64,000 nucleotides of DNA from Microbulbifer aggregans (GCF_001750105.1 NZ_CP014143.1:3131501-3195500), one strand, 5' to 3'. Counted from the stretch's first letter, positions 46,101 through 55,863 are shown. Notes: generated from the sequence alone by a model not told the origin. Program-made: numbers and translations.

Positions 46101-48338
46101 TCAGTCCTTTACGGCAACAGTGGTTTTCTTCGCCTCGGACTTCTCTTCCGGGACCGGGAAACCGCGGTCACGCATCAGAGCCTCGATACGGGCATCGCGG
46201 CCGCGGAAAGCGCGATACGCCTCTGCCGGATCTACCGCATTGCGTGGTGCAAACAGGTGATCAACCAGTTTCTTGGCCACGGCCTTGTCATAGAAACCGC
46301 CTTCGGCTTCTGCAAAAGCTTCGGCTGCATCGGAGGTCAGTACATCGGCCCACATGTAGCCGTAGTAACCCGCGGAATAGCCCTCACCAGAGAAGATGTG
46401 GCCGAAGTGCGGTGTACGGTGACGCATCACCAGCTCATCCGGCATGCCCAGCTTTTCCAGGGTCTCACGCTCGAACTTGTCCGGGTCGATACCCTCGGGA
46501 TCAGCGGTGTGGAACTTCATGTCCACCAGCGCAGAGGCCAGGTACTCGGTGGTAGCAAAGCCCTGATTGAACTTGGACGCCTTCTTGATCTTGGCTACCA
46601 GCTCCTCGGGGATCGGCTCACCGGTCTTGTAATGCACCAGGTAGTTGTCGATGACCTCATCAGTGGACAACCAGCGCTCCAGCAGCTGTGACTGGAACTC
46701 GGTGTAATCGCGAACACCGCCGTTCAGGGTCGGGTAGCTCACATTGGACGCCAGGAAGTGCAGCGCGTGTCCGAACTCATGGAAGAAGGTGGAAGCATCG
46801 TCCCAGCTCACCAGCACGGGCTCGCCCGGTGCACCTTTGATGAAGTTGGAGTTGTTGGAAGACAATACGTTGGTCTTGCCGTCGAAGGTGGTGTGATCGC
46901 GGTACATCGTCGCCCACGCACCAGAACGCTTGCCGGTGCGGGCAAACGGATCCAGGTACCAAAGGCCGATATGCTCGCCGGAGGTCTTGTCGGTAACTTC
47001 CCAGACTTTTACATCTTCGTGGAAGACCGGCACGCTGCCCTCTTCTACCGGGCTGAACTCGAAGTTGAACAACTCGCCGGCGACGTAGAACATCGCCTCA
47101 CGCAGTTTGTCCAGCTGCAGGTACTGCTTCACCTCGTCAGAGTTCAGGTCGTACTTGGCCTTGCGCACTTTCTCGGCGTAGTAACGGTAATCCCACGGCT
47201 TGATGGTGATATCCGCACCCTCTTCGTCCGCCAGGGCCTGCATGTCGGCAACCTCTTCCTCTACACGGGCCACTGCAGCCGGCCATACGGCCTCCATCAG
47301 CTCCATGGCGCGCTCGGGGGTCTTGGCCATACGGTCCTGCAGACGCCATTGCGCGTAGTTTTCGAAGCCCAGCAGTTCTACACGCTCATCACGCAGTTTC
47401 AGAATCTCGGCAATGATGGCGTTGTTGTCGTGCTCACCGCCGTTATCGCCACGGCTGTAATAGTTGTTCCAAACCTTTTCACGCAGCTCGCGGTTATCGG
47501 AATAAGTCAGGAACGGATCCATGGAAGAGCGCGTGTTGGTAATCGCATAGTTGCCCTTCTGGCCCTGCTCCTCAGCCAGGGCAGCTGCAGCCTTCACAAA
47601 AGACTCCGGCAGGCCACTCAGCTGATCGCTGCGCAAGAACAGGGTGTAACCCTCTTCATCCGCCAGCACATTGTTTGCAAACTTGGTATGCAGCTCAGCC
47701 AGGCGCTTATTGATTGCTGCGTAGCGCTCTTTGGCCTCCCCGGTCAGGGTGGCACCATTATTGGCGAACTGGTTGTAAATAAGCTCGACCACGCGCTGCT
47801 GCTCGGAAGTCAGATCAGAGTCAGTGCGTACGTCATAAATGGCTTTTACGCGCTGGAACAGCGCATCATTCTGGATGATCTTGGACTGGAAATCTGCCAG
47901 TTTCGGGGCCAGCTCGCCCTGCACCTTGCGGAACTCCGGGGAGGACATATTCGCCGACCAGATACCGTAGTAGGCAAATACGCGATCCAGCTCAGCTCCA
48001 CTGCGCTCGAGTTCGGCAATGGTGTTGGCGAAGGTAGCCGGTTCCGGGTTGGCGGCGATGGCATCGATCTCCCGCAGGTTTTCGGCCATCGCGAACTCCA
48101 TCGCGGGCTTCAGGTCCTCGACGCGCATCTTGTCGAACGCAGGGACACCGCCGTAGGGGCCGGTCCACTCGGCCAGGAGCGGATTGCTGGCGACCACGGA
48201 GCTCTTGGCATCAGCGGCGACGCTGGCCTGAGCCTGGACATTCTCGTCCACAGTCGGGGCCTGCGAGGCCTCCTTGCTACAACCCGCGGCAGCAGCGATG
48301 GCGGCGGCGACGGAAAGCGCGATCAGTGATTGGCGCAT
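46101..48338 (-). CDS. dcp: M3-family oligopeptidase lipoprotein (dipeptidyl carboxypeptidase Dcp type)
   Basis: A 745-residue zinc metallopeptidase. The active site FHEFGHALH is at about 519-527 (HEFGH 520-524), and downstream Glu in the TEFQSQLLERW helix completes the zinc site. Dcp-type enzymes remove C-terminal dipeptides from short peptides. The N terminus is a lipoprotein signal (LIALSVAAAIAAAAGC, Cys20), followed by a spacer rich in Ala, Val and Ser, so this copy is envelope-anchored rather than cytoplasmic as in E. coli. ATG 48338 lies behind GAGAGAGG. A 16-bp element shared with another promoter region is about 195 bases upstream. Confidence 0.92.
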   Translation of the reverse strand: MRQSLIALSVAAAIAAAAGCSKEASQAPTVDENVQAQASVAADAKSSVVASNPLLAEWTGPYGGVPAFDKMRVEDLKPAMEFAMAENLREIDAIAANPEPATFANTIAELERSGAELDRVFAYYGIWSANMSSPEFRKVQGELAPKLADFQSKIIQNDALFQRVKAIYDVRTDSDLTSEQQRVVELIYNQFANNGATLTGEAKERYAAINKRLAELHTKFANNVLADEEGYTLFLRSDQLSGLPESFVKAAAALAEEQGQKGNYAITNTRSSMDPFLTYSDNRELREKVWNNYYSRGDNGGEHDNNAIIAEILKLRDERVELLGFENYAQWRLQDRMAKTPERAMELMEAVWPAAVARVEEEVADMQALADEEGADITIKPWDYRYYAEKVRKAKYDLNSDEVKQYLQLDKLREAMFYVAGELFNFEFSPVEEGSVPVFHEDVKVWEVTDKTSGEHIGLWYLDPFARTGKRSGAWATMYRDHTTFDGKTNVLSSNNSNFIKGAPGEPVLVSWDDASTFFHEFGHALHFLASNVSYPTLNGGVRDYTEFQSQLLERWLSTDEVIDNYLVHYKTGEPIPEELVAKIKKASKFNQGFATTEYLASALVDMKFHTADPEGIDPDKFERETLEKLGMPDELVMRHRTPHFGHIFSGEGYSAGYYGYMWADVLTSDAAEAFAEAEGGFYDKAVAKKLVDHLFAPRNAVDPAEAYRAFRGRDARIEALMRDRGFPVPEEKSEAKKTTVAVKD

Positions 48339-48792
48339 CGGCTAGTTCCTCTCTCTTGTTAGAATACGGTCACATATAAGCGCCCGAGTTTACCCGGATT
48401 TTTGCGCCAACCGCCATTAACCCGGGCCCGAACCCATCCCGTGCACGGCAAAACGACACTTTTTCAGGACGACCCCCGCTGCGCTGGTGAACAATTGCGC
48501 CGGAAGGTTGATCTGAGGTGATTTACACTAGTTGATAACGACTTATTACGTGCAGTATATGAAACTGCAGGTACCACTCTTTGGATGAAGGCGCCCAGAA
48601 GGGACTACCTGGCCACGCTTTTTTGAGGGGGATTGGCTGTGGAATCAGCCAGAGAGGAGCAGCTCCGGTTCGGACTTCACGGCCGGACACGGCAGTGAGC
48701 AACCTGCATCCAGGCGAAGCTTTTCATTCCCGGACCCGTTTCGGTTACGGACGAATTGGGGAGCCGCTTTATCGAGAATTGTCTCAGTCCTG
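48339..48792. other. Intergenic region upstream of the M3 peptidase gene
   Basis: About 450 bases between the peptidase start and the end of the glycosyltransferase gene. It contains the element TTGATAACGACTTATT at 48532-48547. An 84-codon plus-strand frame at 48581-48835 lacks any recognised domain and runs into the glycosyltransferase gene, so I do not call it. Confidence 0.5.
48532..48551 (-). repeat. Shared upstream element, copy 1
   Basis: TTGATAACGACTTATTACGT (plus-strand reading) matches copy 2 at 51775-51794 in 19 of 20 positions, including 16 consecutive bases. It lies 194-213 bases upstream of the M3 peptidase start. Confidence 0.6.
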
Positions 48793-49845
48793 TCAGGGCC
48801 TGTGCTTCAGCGTGTCAAAGAGATCAATGTACTGATCGACAATCACCGCACGGCTGAAATGCTTTCGATAGTGCCGTTGGCCCGCTTCTGACAGCTGCCT
48901 CAGTGCGGCCTCGTCAGCGATCAGACCCGTGATTGCATCAGCGAGCGGCCCGGGCTGATCCACAGGAGTGATAATGCCGTTGACTCCCGACTCGATTAAC
49001 TCCCCCGGCCCCTGAGAGTCCGTCGCGATTACAGGACAACCATGGGCCCACGATTCCATGATCACCGATCCCAGCCCTTCATGCCGAGAGGGGCAGATAA
49101 ACATATCCGCGGTTCGCATCAGCGCGGTCACGTCAGCTCTCCAGCCAAGGAAACGCACGCGGTCGCTGAGTCCGAGCTGCCCGCACAGCTGCTTTAGTGC
49201 CTGCTCCTCTGGGCCGGCACCGGCCAGCCACAGGATGGCATCAGGGACCTTTTGCAGTGCCTGCAATAGCGTGTCGAAGCCCTTATTAATATGAAGCCGA
49301 CCAGCGGCGAGCAATAACGGACGGTCAGTAGGCGTATCGAAACTGTCGCGCGGCAGGGGCGCCACATCGCCCTCATCCGCAAAGTTGGGAATATAGAAAA
49401 CACGGTCGGCCGGCATCCCTTCCCGGACCAGGTAATCGCATATGCCCCGGGAAATACCCAGCCAGTAATCACAGTGCCGGTAATACTTGAGGTTGTAGTA
49501 GTGCCCGAGGCGACTGACGAGGGTGTAATCCCCCTTCGGCGTCAGCTTACTGGCACGGCTCATCCAGGTGAGCACGATATCGGGCTGGAAGGCGCGCAGG
49601 GCCCGGCGGAAGCGGAAGTGATCGACCTTGTGGAGCGGGCCTCCAAAACGGAAGCCTTCTGCTGTCACGCCTCCGCTTCTCAGTGACTCGAGACGATGCT
49701 CGTGCCCCCGAATAAAGGCCTTTTGAGTGATAGTTCCGCTCTGCTGCAGTCCCTTTGCCAGACGCGTAAAGAAGTTTTCCGCACCGCCTTGATAAGCACC
49801 TGCCAGCGCCTGGGCAACCCGCGGTGCTTCCATATTAACTGCCAT
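48793..49845 (-). CDS. GT4-family glycosyltransferase
   Basis: A 350-residue retaining glycosyltransferase of the GT-B fold. The C-terminal half has LLAAGRLHINKGFDTLLQAL, FLGWRADVTALMRTADMFICPSRHEGLGSVIMESWAHGCPVIATDSQGPGELI (shown in parts), with the EGLGSVIMESWA Glu region typical of GT4. It follows the YrbL-like gene by 13 bases and probably adds a sugar to LPS core or another surface glycan. Confidence 0.9.
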   Translation of the reverse strand: MAVNMEAPRVAQALAGAYQGGAENFFTRLAKGLQQSGTITQKAFIRGHEHRLESLRSGGVTAEGFRFGGPLHKVDHFRFRRALRAFQPDIVLTWMSRASKLTPKGDYTLVSRLGHYYNLKYYRHCDYWLGISRGICDYLVREGMPADRVFYIPNFADEGDVAPLPRDSFDTPTDRPLLLAAGRLHINKGFDTLLQALQKVPDAILWLAGAGPEEQALKQLCGQLGLSDRVRFLGWRADVTALMRTADMFICPSRHEGLGSVIMESWAHGCPVIATDSQGPGELIESGVNGIITPVDQPGPLADAITGLIADEAALRQLSEAGQRHYRKHFSRAVIVDQYIDLFDTLKHRP

Positions 49846-49858
49846 AACGATTTCCGTA

Positions 49859-50551
49859 TCATGGAGAAGTCACGCCATCATGCATCAGTAACCCGTGATA
49901 ACCGGGGAAAGTGGCCTGGTGCCTCTGACCAAGCAATGTCTTGATGCGCCCGTGCATGACGGCAATTTTCTTTTCGATTTTTTTTCGCTGAATCGATGGC
50001 GGCAACAGGCGGATGGGGAGTAGTCCGGCACTGCCCAGCCCGTCAATCACCACCAGCCTTTGAATCGCGCCCTCGCTATCACGCTGGACGACAATATTGT
50101 GTAACAGGAGGTGCCTTGACGGCACCAGGTTGGTTTCCCAGAACTGACACAATTCAGTGACCGCCCTGCGGCATTCTTCAGTGAAGGCCTCATCCCAGAT
50201 CACTTTTTTCAGTGTCTGGGAGATCGCGCCGTTACCATCCCTGATCAGTTCAGAGACAAGCCCCCGCCCCATATCCGTGTCGACGAATCCATAGCAGCGA
50301 CTGACATGGCGGAACACAAGCTCACCGTACTGCTTCTGCAGAGCCGACATCACCCGCTCTTCCTCTAAATTGTCGTCGAACGAGGAGAGAGGCTTCAGGT
50401 TCTTGGGAAAGCCCTTCTTGCGGCGGCGGTCCGCCAGAGTGAAATCCGGCCGCCGTACCTTGATACAGAGTGACTCATCCACGGGGTGAATGAAGCAAAG
50501 TCGATTGCCACCCCGAGCAAAGGGCTTTTCGGGGGCCAGCTTGATGGTCAT
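49859..50551 (-). CDS. YrbL-family (PhoP network) kinase-like protein
   Basis: A 230-residue protein of the YrbL type, a kinase-like fold related to LPS core kinases. Seen are the glycine-poor N-lobe LAPEKPFARGGNRLCFIHP with SLCIKVRRP (candidate lysine) and the catalytic-loop-like LLLHNIVVQRD...VVIDGLG. ATG 50551 overlaps the stop of the upstream glycosyltransferase by four bases (ATGA). Placement between two glycosyltransferases suggests phosphorylation of, or regulation around, the LPS core. Confidence 0.82.
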   Translation of the reverse strand: MTIKLAPEKPFARGGNRLCFIHPVDESLCIKVRRPDFTLADRRRKKGFPKNLKPLSSFDDNLEEERVMSALQKQYGELVFRHVSRCYGFVDTDMGRGLVSELIRDGNGAISQTLKKVIWDEAFTEECRRAVTELCQFWETNLVPSRHLLLHNIVVQRDSEGAIQRLVVIDGLGSAGLLPIRLLPPSIQRKKIEKKIAVMHGRIKTLLGQRHQATFPGYHGLLMHDGVTSP

Positions 50552-51588
50552 TGGCGCAGCCCTTCCTGCACAATGTCCCGAGCCCACACATAGTCATGGG
50601 TGAAGGGCTGCGACAGCGAAGCCTCGACGATATATTGCGCATAGAGCCGGGAATTCATTTCCGTATGAAAGAATTCACGTGCTCGTGCAGCCCATGAGCG
50701 CCGCTTTGCATCGTCATTGTGGAACTCGCGAACCTTGCGCAGCAGATCCTCCTGATCGTCAAAGTACACAACCGACTCCGCGGGCAGCAGCTCGTCAAAA
50801 CGTGGGCTACTGTGGGTGAACTGGAGAATTCCATTACCTGCCAACTGGGCCATACGAGCAGAGGAATACCAGTAATGTCCCTCCTGTCGATTCAGGTTGA
50901 GCCCCATGCGGGTATTGGCTAGTGCCCGATCGTAATCCCGCCCCCAAACTGGTGGCTCACCGAAACTGCCGTAAGTTCTGAAATTGAGCTCGCCTTGCAG
51001 TGAATCCTTGAGCCACTTCACCAGTTCCAGGCGTTTCGTGAGATTGGTGCTGTTACTGCAAAAGAGAAGATCCGTTCCCAGATCGGTCCTGCCTGCGTTG
51101 TTCATGCCCTCCTTTGCCGGGTCCACCGGGTTGGGCATGTGATAGACCCTTGCGCCCAGCCCCTCAAACTGAGCGAGTTCCGGGCGGCCGGTAGAGACAA
51201 AGACAGCGTCCGCAACGCGGGCGCGGTGCTTGATACGCTCCACATTGCTGGGTACGAACAGCGGATCGTTGTTGCAGTGTGCGATGCTTACGGAGGGATT
51301 GCGCCTGCGAATCTCAGCCAGCGTGTCGTTGGTGATAATGTCGCAGTGCCCGGCAATGACCAGGTCCGGATCAACCGCTTCCACGGTCTCCAGCAGTCGA
51401 CGATTCGCCCTGGTCTTACCCAGGTCACGAATCCCCAGAGGCGCCTCAAAGGCGGCGACATCCCGATCACTGAAAGTGTGGACGAAATGATCGTTCTTGA
51501 TCAGGCCATTGGTAAGCTTTTGGGCCCAACTGACCCGTGTCTTCCCGTAACGGCGGAGCTGTTGGTACGCGATATGTAGTACGCGCAT
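50548..51588 (-). CDS. Glycosyltransferase-like protein, first gene of the surface-glycan cluster
   Basis: A 346-residue protein with GT-B features: N-terminal MRVLHIAYQQLRRYGKTRVSWAQKLTNGL, a middle DADLVIAGHCD-like stretch (DPDLVIAGHCDIIT), and C-terminal GLNLNRQEGHYWYSSARMAQLAGNG followed by YFDDQEDLLRKVREF, as in CgeB/spore-protein-like glycosyltransferases. Start of a three-gene minus-strand operon with YrbL and GT4. The donor and acceptor are unknown. Confidence 0.8.
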   Translation of the reverse strand: MRVLHIAYQQLRRYGKTRVSWAQKLTNGLIKNDHFVHTFSDRDVAAFEAPLGIRDLGKTRANRRLLETVEAVDPDLVIAGHCDIITNDTLAEIRRRNPSVSIAHCNNDPLFVPSNVERIKHRARVADAVFVSTGRPELAQFEGLGARVYHMPNPVDPAKEGMNNAGRTDLGTDLLFCSNSTNLTKRLELVKWLKDSLQGELNFRTYGSFGEPPVWGRDYDRALANTRMGLNLNRQEGHYWYSSARMAQLAGNGILQFTHSSPRFDELLPAESVVYFDDQEDLLRKVREFHNDDAKRRSWAARAREFFHTEMNSRLYAQYIVEASLSQPFTHDYVWARDIVQEGLRQ

Positions 51589-51919
51589 AAACCGTGATCC
51601 TTGTACGGTGTAAAGGGCAATCCTGCCCCTGATTTAACCGAATTTCTGCGCCAAATACCACCTATTGGCGTGCCTTGCCTCCATTCGCCTGGCGACCGTT
51701 GCTCCCTGCCCACGATGACAAAAACGTCCTGGCGCCTAAAACCACACAGAGGTGCTATAGGCCTGCATTCACATTTGATAACGACTTATTGCGTTTATTG
51801 AAAAGAGAGGGGCTGCCAGAGTTGCCGCGAAGATGCCAAAACATCAACACACAGCTGCAAGTCTTCTGGCCATCAACGGGAAAAAGGGCCTCCAGCGAAA
51901 GCTGGGGAGGGTGCTGGGT
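51589..51919. other. Upstream region of the glycosyltransferase operon
   Basis: About 330 bases containing copy 2 of the shared element (51775-51794). No gene is supported here. Confidence 0.5.
51775..51794 (-). repeat. Shared upstream element, copy 2
   Basis: TTGATAACGACTTATTGCGT (plus-strand reading), 187-206 bases upstream of the glycosyltransferase start, in the same orientation and at almost the same distance as copy 1 before the peptidase gene. Confidence 0.6.
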
Positions 51920-52609
51920 CTAGGTGGACTGGACGCGTCGGTCCTCGACCAGGGTACCGGACTGCAGTAATTCCCGTTCGTGATTGAATTCACGCCAGGG
52001 CTCGCGCAGGGCTCCATCAATCCATTCGGCCATTGCGGGCAGGTCGAGGAGGCGCCGGGCATAAGCGGTAGCCGCTTCGGGCAACGGCAACCCAAAACCC
52101 TGTACCCGCACGGCAACCGGAGCGAAAAAGGCATCCACCGCAGTAAACCGATCGCCCGCCAGGAAGGGACCGCCAAATCGTTGCAGGCCCTGTTGCCACA
52201 GCTCAGCAATGCGGGCGAGATCTTTCTGCAGCGCTGGAGTCAGCGCATTCAATGAGATGGTGACACCACAGTTCATCGGACACTGCCCGCGCAGGGCGGC
52301 AAAGCCGGAATGCATTTCCGCCGCGGCACAGCGTGCCCATGCGCGGACAGCCGTGGATTCAGGCCATACCTGCGGATAGCGCTCAGCGATATATTCGACA
52401 ATCGCCAGAGAATCCCACACCGTGATGTCGCCATCTTCAAGACAGGGCACCAGGCCATTGGGGGAAAAGTGACGGAATTTCTCCCAGCTGCTGCCCTTAT
52501 CAAACGGCACCAACTGCTCGTCAAAAGGAATTTCCAACTGGCGCAACAGGATCCACGGACGCAATGACCACGACGAGTAGTTCTTGTTGCCGATGAAGAG
52601 CCGGTACAT
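51920..52609 (-). CDS. Glutathione S-transferase family protein
   Basis: A 229-residue GST with thioredoxin-fold N domain starting MYRLFIGNKNYSSWSLRPW (candidate Ser in YSSWS) and the cis-Pro motif NGLVPCLEDGD, then WDSLAIVEYIAERYP. The C-terminal helical domain includes FLAGDRFTAVDAFFAPV. ATG 52609 has GGGG-rich spacing upstream. Lies 34 bases after the DAHP synthase gene and may be co-transcribed with it. Confidence 0.9.
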   Translation of the reverse strand: MYRLFIGNKNYSSWSLRPWILLRQLEIPFDEQLVPFDKGSSWEKFRHFSPNGLVPCLEDGDITVWDSLAIVEYIAERYPQVWPESTAVRAWARCAAAEMHSGFAALRGQCPMNCGVTISLNALTPALQKDLARIAELWQQGLQRFGGPFLAGDRFTAVDAFFAPVAVRVQGFGLPLPEAATAYARRLLDLPAMAEWIDGALREPWREFNHERELLQSGTLVEDRRVQST

Positions 52610-52643
52610 GTCCCCTCCCCCGCCAGTTTTTCGCTTTACGATT

Positions 52644-54011
52644 TCAGCAAGCGCGCCCTCTGCGTAACCAGTCCGATACCTGGAAAGCAAGCTCCAGCAC
52701 CTGGTCGGCATTCAGACGCGGGTCGCACTGTGTTTCATAGCAGGTAGCCAGATCTTCCTCGGAAATCTTCCAGGCACCCCCAGTGCACTCGGTGACGTGC
52801 TGCCCGGTCATTTCCAAGTGGATACCTCCGGGATGGCTACCCTCAGCGCGGTGCACGGCAAAGAAGTCGCGGATCTCCCGCAGGATCTTGTCGAAATCCC
52901 GGGTTTTGTAGCCACTGCTGGCCTTTACCGTATTGCCGTGCATCGGGTCGGCGCTCCAGACCACCTTGCGCCCCTCCCTCTGCACTGCCTGCACCAGGGC
53001 TGGCAGTTTGTCACCGAGGGTCTCGGCCCCCATGCGGGTAATCAGGGTCAGTCGGCCGGCTTCATTGGCCGGATTGAGACGGTCGATCAGGCGCAGCAGC
53101 TCATCCGGCTGCATGCCCGGCCCCACCTTGACGCCGATCGGGTTCCATACCCCCGACAGAAATTCCACATGAGCGCCATCAAGCTGTCGGGTCCGCTCAC
53201 CGATCCACAGCATATGGGCCGAACAGTCATACCACTTGCCAGTCTGGCTGTCGGTTCGGGTCAGCGCCTGCTCGTAATCCAGCAACAGGGCCTCATGGGA
53301 GGTGTAGAGCACCGTCTCGCGGATCGCCGGCGTATTTTCAGAGTTCACGCCACAAACGGCCATAAACTCCAGTGCTTCCTGCAAGCGCTCCGCCAGCTGG
53401 GCATATTTCTCCCGCTGCGGGTTGTTTTCCAGGTAACTCAGGTTCCAGCCGTGTACCTGATGCAGATCCGCAAGCCCGCCCTGGGCGAAGGCACGCAACA
53501 GATTCAGTGTGGCGGCGGACTGGTTGTAAGCAGTCAACATGCGGCCCGGGTCCGGACGGCGGGCCGCCTCGGTAAAATCGATGCCGTTGATGATGTCGCC
53601 GCGGTAACTGGGCAGCTCCAGCCCATCGACCACTTCGGTATCCGACGAACGCGGCTTGGCATACTGACCCGCCATACGGGCCACTTTCACCACTGGCATA
53701 TTGCCGGCAAAGGTGAGCACCACAGCCATCTGCAGTAGCACTTTAAACGTGTCGCGGATGCGATTGGCGTTGAAGTCGGAGAAGGACTCCGCACAGTCCC
53801 CCCCCTGGAGCAGAAAAGCCTTCCCCTCCGCGACCTGTGCCAGCTGACGGCGGAGATCTCTCGCCTCCTGGGCAAAGACCAATGGCGGATAGCCTGACAG
53901 CTCACTCCGGACTTGCTCGACATGTTCCGGGGAGGTGTAGCTGGGCTGCTGCCTGGCCTCGAGTTCACGCCAGCTTGCAGGAGTCCAGATTTCCGGGGCG
54001 GGGTTTGGCAC
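52644..54011 (-). CDS. Class II 3-deoxy-7-phosphoheptulonate (DAHP) synthase
   Basis: A 455-residue plant/microbial-type II DAHP synthase, the first step of the shikimate pathway (PEP plus erythrose-4-phosphate). Family segments seen: [67 protein letters not shown] and [14 protein letters not shown]. Start is GTG 54011 in the most plausible reading. It lies just downstream of an aromatic aminotransferase gene on the same strand but with a terminator between, so the two are separate transcripts. Feedback sites cannot be judged from sequence. Confidence 0.95.
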   Translation of the reverse strand: MPNPAPEIWTPASWRELEARQQPSYTSPEHVEQVRSELSGYPPLVFAQEARDLRRQLAQVAEGKAFLLQGGDCAESFSDFNANRIRDTFKVLLQMAVVLTFAGNMPVVKVARMAGQYAKPRSSDTEVVDGLELPSYRGDIINGIDFTEAARRPDPGRMLTAYNQSAATLNLLRAFAQGGLADLHQVHGWNLSYLENNPQREKYAQLAERLQEALEFMAVCGVNSENTPAIRETVLYTSHEALLLDYEQALTRTDSQTGKWYDCSAHMLWIGERTRQLDGAHVEFLSGVWNPIGVKVGPGMQPDELLRLIDRLNPANEAGRLTLITRMGAETLGDKLPALVQAVQREGRKVVWSADPMHGNTVKASSGYKTRDFDKILREIRDFFAVHRAEGSHPGGIHLEMTGQHVTECTGGAWKISEEDLATCYETQCDPRLNADQVLELAFQVSDWLRRGRAC

Positions 54012-54049
54012 GGCTTGCTTACCTCAAACGTCCATCTTGTTTGCAAAAA

Positions 54050-54076
54050 GAAAAAATCCCGCTGACTGGTGCGGGA
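54050..54076 (-). terminator. Minus-strand terminator of the aminotransferase gene
   Basis: Minus-strand stem TCCCGC/GCGGGA (54071-54076 with 54057-54062) followed by T-run (complement of A54050-54056). About 70 bases past the aminotransferase stop. Confidence 0.8.
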
Positions 54077-54147
54077 CGACTACCGCTATTTTCAGTCAAT
54101 GCCCGGGCCGGCGGCAATGCCAACCCGGGGACTGTACTCAGGGGCAA

Positions 54148-55338
54148 TCAGAGAACGGCAGCAACCGCTTTGCAGAAGTATTCCATATTACCCTGACTCA
54201 GGCCGGCAATACTGATACGACTGGAGTCCACCATGTAAATGGAGTATTCCTTCTGCAATTGCTGCACCTGCTCGGCAGAAATTCCCAGGAAGGAGAACAT
54301 GCCCTTCTGGCGCTGAATAAACGAAAAATCGCCGGGGGCGCCGGCGGCAGCCAGGCTCTCGACCACGCCCGTCCGCAAGCTGTTGATACGCTCGCGCATC
54401 TCGGTCAGTTCGGCCTCCCAGTTGGCGCGCAGACCAGCATCGGTGAGAATCGATTCCACGATCGCAGCGCCGTGCGACGGCGGCATGGAATAGTTGCCAC
54501 GGACCACATTAAGCAGCTGGCTCTGGCCATTGTCCGCCGAGGCCGCATCGTTGTAGATCGCCAGCGCCATACCCACGCGCTCTCGGTAGAGGCCAAAGTT
54601 CTTTGAGCAGGACACTGCCAACAGCATCTCCGGCACGGATTCCGCCATCAAGCGAAGGCCCCAGGCATCATCGCTGAGACTGTCACCGAAGCCTTGGTAG
54701 GCCATATCGATAAACGGCGTGAAGCCCTGCTTCTGTGCCATCTCAACGATAACCTTCCACTGCTCACGGCTGAGGTCTGCACCGCAGGGGTTGTGGCAGC
54801 ATGCGTGCAGGAGAACGAGGTCACCCTCACCAACGTTCTTCAGAGTCTCCACCATTTCATCGAAACGGAGGCTGCTGGTGGCGCGGTCGTAATAGGGATA
54901 GGTTTCAATCTTCAGGCCCGCATTGCCCAGCAGGGGCACATGATTGGCCCAGGTGGGGTCGCTGACCCAAACCCGCGCACCGGGACGGGCCCGGTTGACC
55001 AGCTCAGCCAGCACACGCAGTGCACCACAGCCACCGGGGGTCTGCACAGACCGCACCCGGTTCGCGATCAGCGCCGGATGCCCTTCGCCAAGCGCAAGCT
55101 CCTGCATGGCGCTATTGAAACCCGGGGTCCCCGCCGGACCGATATAGGACTTGGTCTCTTCACTCTGCAGGAGCCTTGTCTCAGCCTCTTTCACTGCCTG
55201 CAGTACCGGAGTGTGGCCACTCTCGTCTTTATAGACACCAACACCCAGATCGATCTTGTTGGGGTTTTCGTCGACACGGTAGCTGGCGAGCAGACCCAGG
55301 ATCGGATCCGGTGGCAGGCTGGTGAATTTCTCAAACAT
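54148..55338 (-). CDS. Aromatic/aspartate aminotransferase (class I, TyrB-AspC type)
   Basis: A 396-residue PLP enzyme. PLP lysine in SCSKNFGLYRERVG, aldimine-region NPCGADLS, and FIDMAYQGFGD, all as in the AspC/TyrB subgroup. The N terminus FEKFTSLPPDPILGLLASYR is diagnostic. It would interconvert aspartate, tyrosine and phenylalanine with their oxo-acids. Next to a MarR regulator and maiA, so a tyrosine-degradation role is favoured; synthesis of aromatic amino acids is the alternative given the DAHP synthase beyond. Confidence 0.93.
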   Translation of the reverse strand: MFEKFTSLPPDPILGLLASYRVDENPNKIDLGVGVYKDESGHTPVLQAVKEAETRLLQSEETKSYIGPAGTPGFNSAMQELALGEGHPALIANRVRSVQTPGGCGALRVLAELVNRARPGARVWVSDPTWANHVPLLGNAGLKIETYPYYDRATSSLRFDEMVETLKNVGEGDLVLLHACCHNPCGADLSREQWKVIVEMAQKQGFTPFIDMAYQGFGDSLSDDAWGLRLMAESVPEMLLAVSCSKNFGLYRERVGMALAIYNDAASADNGQSQLLNVVRGNYSMPPSHGAAIVESILTDAGLRANWEAELTEMRERINSLRTGVVESLAAAGAPGDFSFIQRQKGMFSFLGISAEQVQQLQKEYSIYMVDSSRISIAGLSQGNMEYFCKAVAAVL

Positions 55339-55365
55339 GGGACTTCTCCTTCAATTCGGGTTACT

Positions 55366-55863
55366 TCAATCGATCAGCCCGCGCTCGGCCCAGGCCTGTG
55401 CGCGATCCATCAGTTTTTCGATAATGCTGTCGAGCTGCTGGCGCTCGTCGGTGCTGAGCGAGGCCATCAGGTCGTTTTCATACTGCTGTGCCAGCGGGAC
55501 GATCCGTTCATAGACTTCCCGGCCCAGGGGGGACAGGTTGAGCACTTGCCGGCGGCGGTCCGCGGGATCTTCACTACGGGTGATGTAGTCGTTCCTGAAT
55601 AGCGCTGCTACCGCGCGGCTGATCGCCACCTTATCCATCGCGGTCTGCTCTACCAGATCCGCTGCGGAAAGATCCGGGAAGCGGCCAAGAATCGCCATTA
55701 CCCGCCAGGCCGGAATGGTAAGCTCGAATCGCTCGCCATAAGCCTGGGCAATAGCGTTACTGACCCGGTTGGAAAGCACTGAAAGCCGATAGGGTAAAAA
55801 CTTTTCCAGACGCAAGTCGTCCGGGGCGCCGACCTCTTCGTGCCGGTTCTTGTCACTGTTCAT
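55366..55863 (-). CDS. MarR-family regulator of the tyrosine-degradation type
   Basis: A 165-residue MarR protein. Dimer helix LEKFLPYRLSVLSNRVSNAIAQAYGERF, winged HTH WRVMAILGRFPDLSAADLVEQTAMDKVAISRAVAAL, wing RSEDPADRRRQVLNLS. Its gene is divergent from maiA with two palindromic sites in between, and the aminotransferase gene lies directly downstream, so all three are probably under its control. MarR-type regulators of tyrosine breakdown (HmgS-like) are known from comparative genomics in related bacteria. Confidence 0.88.
   Translation of the reverse strand: MNSDKNRHEEVGAPDDLRLEKFLPYRLSVLSNRVSNAIAQAYGERFELTIPAWRVMAILGRFPDLSAADLVEQTAMDKVAISRAVAALFRNDYITRSEDPADRRRQVLNLSPLGREVYERIVPLAQQYENDLMASLSTDERQQLDSIIEKLMDRAQAWAERGLID

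Noticed and set aside
46758..48329. 523-codon plus-strand frame opposite the M3 peptidase
   Set aside because: It lies wholly antisense to a well-supported peptidase gene and shows no recognisable domain.
48581..48835. 84-codon plus-strand frame upstream of the M3 peptidase region
   Set aside because: No recognisable domain, poor ribosome site, and it runs antisense into the glycosyltransferase gene.
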